Under the pieces are notes generated by a model. That model worked only from the letters and a program-made list of their open reading frames with translations, did not search any database and had not been told where the DNA came from. Shown here in pieces: positions 5,421 to 7,020 of a stretch of 7,020 nucleotides of DNA (the stretch's first letter is position 1; each line of letters starts with the position of its first letter). Made by a program: the position numbers and the translations under genes. Source of the stretch: Desulfobacterales bacterium (GTDB lineage Bacteria; Desulfobacterota; Syntrophobacteria; B119-G9); assembly GCA_026992215.1 (NCBI GenBank), contig JALXAI010000174.1, positions 1 through 7,020 on the forward strand, in the 5' to 3' direction.

Positions 5421-7020
5421 ATGGAGAAAAGAACTCTATTGGCTTTTGCTTTGAGCCTGCTAGTGTTGTTAGTGTGGCAAACCATGTTCTACAAGCCCCC
5501 GAAAAGTATCAAGACAAAAGGAGCGGCAAAATCTTCCGCCGGGGTGAAGCAAAAGGCACAGGGTGGTGAGAAAGCCACTGTCACGAAACCGTCCGAAAAA
5601 AAGGAAGCGGCAGCCAAAACAGCACCTTTAGCTCCTCCACCGCAAAAAGACACGGGCAAAACGGTGGAAGTGGACACCCCTAATTTCAGGGCAATCTTTA
5701 CCACGAAAGGAGGATTGCTTAAGAGCTTCAAGCTGAAAAAATACCGGGAAAGCGTGGAGAAGAATTCTCCACCGAAGGAGCTTGTCACTGTCAGGGACTC
5801 CGGTTACTATTCTTTCTTGACGGAACTGGTAAAAGATTCCGGCGCAGGCATCCCTTACGCTGAATACGAGGTCAATACCGAAAAACTTATCGTGGATCAG
5901 GGTAGTAAAAACGGGAAGCTGGTTTTTTCCTGGAAATCTCCGGACGGAATTAAGATCACGAAGACCTTTACATTTTTCCCCGACAATTATCTGTTCGATA
6001 TGGATGTTTCCGTTGAGAATACCAGCAAACGCACCCTTGCTGACTCCATGACGATAAACCTGTTTAATGCACCATATGAAAAAAAACAGAGCAGGCTCAA
6101 CGCAAACCGGGTTGGCGTTTTAAATAAAAAGGGACTCAAGGAATTCAACGAAAAAAAGATTCGAAAATCTCACCCCACCGTAGTTGCCCCGTTTAAATGG
6201 ATCGGGTACGAAAATAATTACTTCATCACCGCGCTAATACCCAAGGAAGGAAGCACGGGGTACAAGGCTACCATAACCTTGATGGATGAAGAAAAGCATC
6301 TGGTGAGAACTATTTTTTACGCTCCCCGGTTTCTTTTGAAACCGGGCGATAAAACCAAGCTTGAAGTCAGGTTTTTTGTGGGCCCCAAGGATCTGACCGT
6401 GCTCAAGGAAGCAAACTATGATCTTGCGAAATCTGTCAACTTTGGCTGGTTTGACATAATAGCAAAGCCACTTCTTTGGTTCATGAACTACATCTATAAG
6501 TATGTCCATAACTACGGAATAGCAATAATCATTGTTACCGTCGTCATTAAGATATTGTTCTGGCCTCTGACTCACAAAAGCTACGAGTCGATGAAGACCA
6601 TGAAGAAGCTGCAGCCCAAGATGGCTGCCATCAGAGAAAAGTATAAGAACGACAGGGAGAAACTCAACCAGGAGTTGATGAATCTCTACCGAACATACAA
6701 GGTGAATCCTGTTGGTGGGTGTCTCCCCATGGTTCTCCAGATACCGGTCTTTTTTGCCCTTTACAGAATGCTTTACGGAGCGATTGAACTCAGGCATGCT
6801 CCTTTCTGGCTGTGGATAAATGACCTTTCCGCCCCGGATCGGCTTTATATAGGGTTCAAAATACCGTATCTGGGAGGATTGCCCGTGCTCACTATCCTCA
6901 TGGGGGTATCCATGTTTATTCAGCAAAAAATGACCCCCACGGGTGGAGATCCGCGGCAGGAGAAAATGATGCTACTTATGCCCGTGGTATTTACAGTGTT
7001 TTTTGTAAACTTCCCGTCAG
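5421..7020 (+). CDS. yidC: membrane protein insertase YidC, 3' end outside window
   Basis: YidC inserts and folds inner-membrane proteins, alone or with the Sec translocon. The visible 533 residues are nearly the full Gram-negative length; roughly 20 are missing. Segment 1 (about 6-22) is followed by a Lys/Ala/Pro-rich linker (about 28-80), then the large periplasmic beta domain (about 85-330). The core insertase fold follows: segments near 363-384, 432-452, 484-502 and 517-533, with the cytoplasmic coiled hairpin (about 385-428, QPKMAAIREKYKNDREK) between the first two. NPVGGCLPM (429-437) is the family signature. The basic residue of the hydrophilic groove is Lys377 where E. coli has Arg366. 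ATG 5421 has GGAGG at 5404-5408 upstream, with rather long spacing. The frame contains no stop to the right edge. Confidence 0.97.
   Translation, partial: MEKRTLLAFALSLLVLLVWQTMFYKPPKSIKTKGAAKSSAGVKQKAQGGEKATVTKPSEKKEAAAKTAPLAPPPQKDTGKTVEVDTPNFRAIFTTKGGLLKSFKLKKYRESVEKNSPPKELVTVRDSGYYSFLTELVKDSGAGIPYAEYEVNTEKLIVDQGSKNGKLVFSWKSPDGIKITKTFTFFPDNYLFDMDVSVENTSKRTLADSMTINLFNAPYEKKQSRLNANRVGVLNKKGLKEFNEKKIRKSHPTVVAPFKWIGYENNYFITALIPKEGSTGYKATITLMDEEKHLVRTIFYAPRFLLKPGDKTKLEVRFFVGPKDLTVLKEANYDLAKSVNFGWFDIIAKPLLWFMNYIYKYVHNYGIAIIIVTVVIKILFWPLTHKSYESMKTMKKLQPKMAAIREKYKNDREKLNQELMNLYRTYKVNPVGGCLPMVLQIPVFFALYRMLYGAIELRHAPFWLWINDLSAPDRLYIGFKIPYLGGLPVLTILMGVSMFIQQKMTPTGGDPRQEKMMLLMPVVFTVFFVNFPS

Noticed and set aside
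6811..6819. Perfect DnaA box TGTGGATAA
   Set aside because: It is a single copy inside yidC coding for conserved Leu-Trp-Ile-Asn residues, with no cluster around it.
6234..6926. Long minus-strand open frame of 230 codons
   Set aside because: It lies wholly antisense to the clear yidC frame and its translation shows no family pattern.

Overview
The window looks like an ordinary chromosomal region of a Gram-negative bacterium. It is probably an anaerobe or facultative anaerobe of the Desulfobacterota (former Deltaproteobacteria) type. Three observations support this. The yidC gene codes for the long Gram-negative form with a large periplasmic domain, and its membrane-core wording resembles my memory of that group. 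The only ribonucleotide reductase seen is the oxygen-independent, adenosylcobalamin-dependent class II enzyme. Base composition is moderate. The taxonomic call is an inference from family resemblance, not from a search.

Layout: (1) Positions 2-439, plus strand, hold the 3' part of an alpha/beta hydrolase gene. (2) Positions 498-3454, minus strand, hold a two-gene operon, nrdJ (class II ribonucleotide reductase) followed by nfi (endonuclease V). The two genes overlap by an ATGA. (3) Positions 3455-4589 form an intergenic region of about 1.1 kb with no recognisable gene. It carries the nrdJ promoter region, a strong plus-strand terminator-like hairpin, several small unconvincing reading frames, and the promoter and leader region of rpmH. 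(4) Positions 4590-7020, plus strand, hold the classic rpmH-rnpA-yidD-yidC cluster; yidC runs off the right edge about 20 residues short of its usual end.

How the genes work together: NrdJ makes deoxyribonucleotides, and endonuclease V nicks DNA next to deaminated bases such as hypoxanthine, so the minus-strand operon joins precursor supply to DNA repair. The plus-strand cluster joins a ribosomal protein (L34), the protein subunit of RNase P (tRNA 5' maturation), and two factors for inner-membrane protein insertion (YidD and YidC). dnaA, which often lies just upstream of rpmH, is not present here; nrdJ is the divergent neighbour instead.

I found no clear undescribed system. The parts most worth a second look are in the intergenic region: the plus-strand terminator with no gene in front of it, a small cysteine-containing reading frame with a good ribosome binding site, and the symmetric TGTCA/TGACA elements around the nrdJ promoter.
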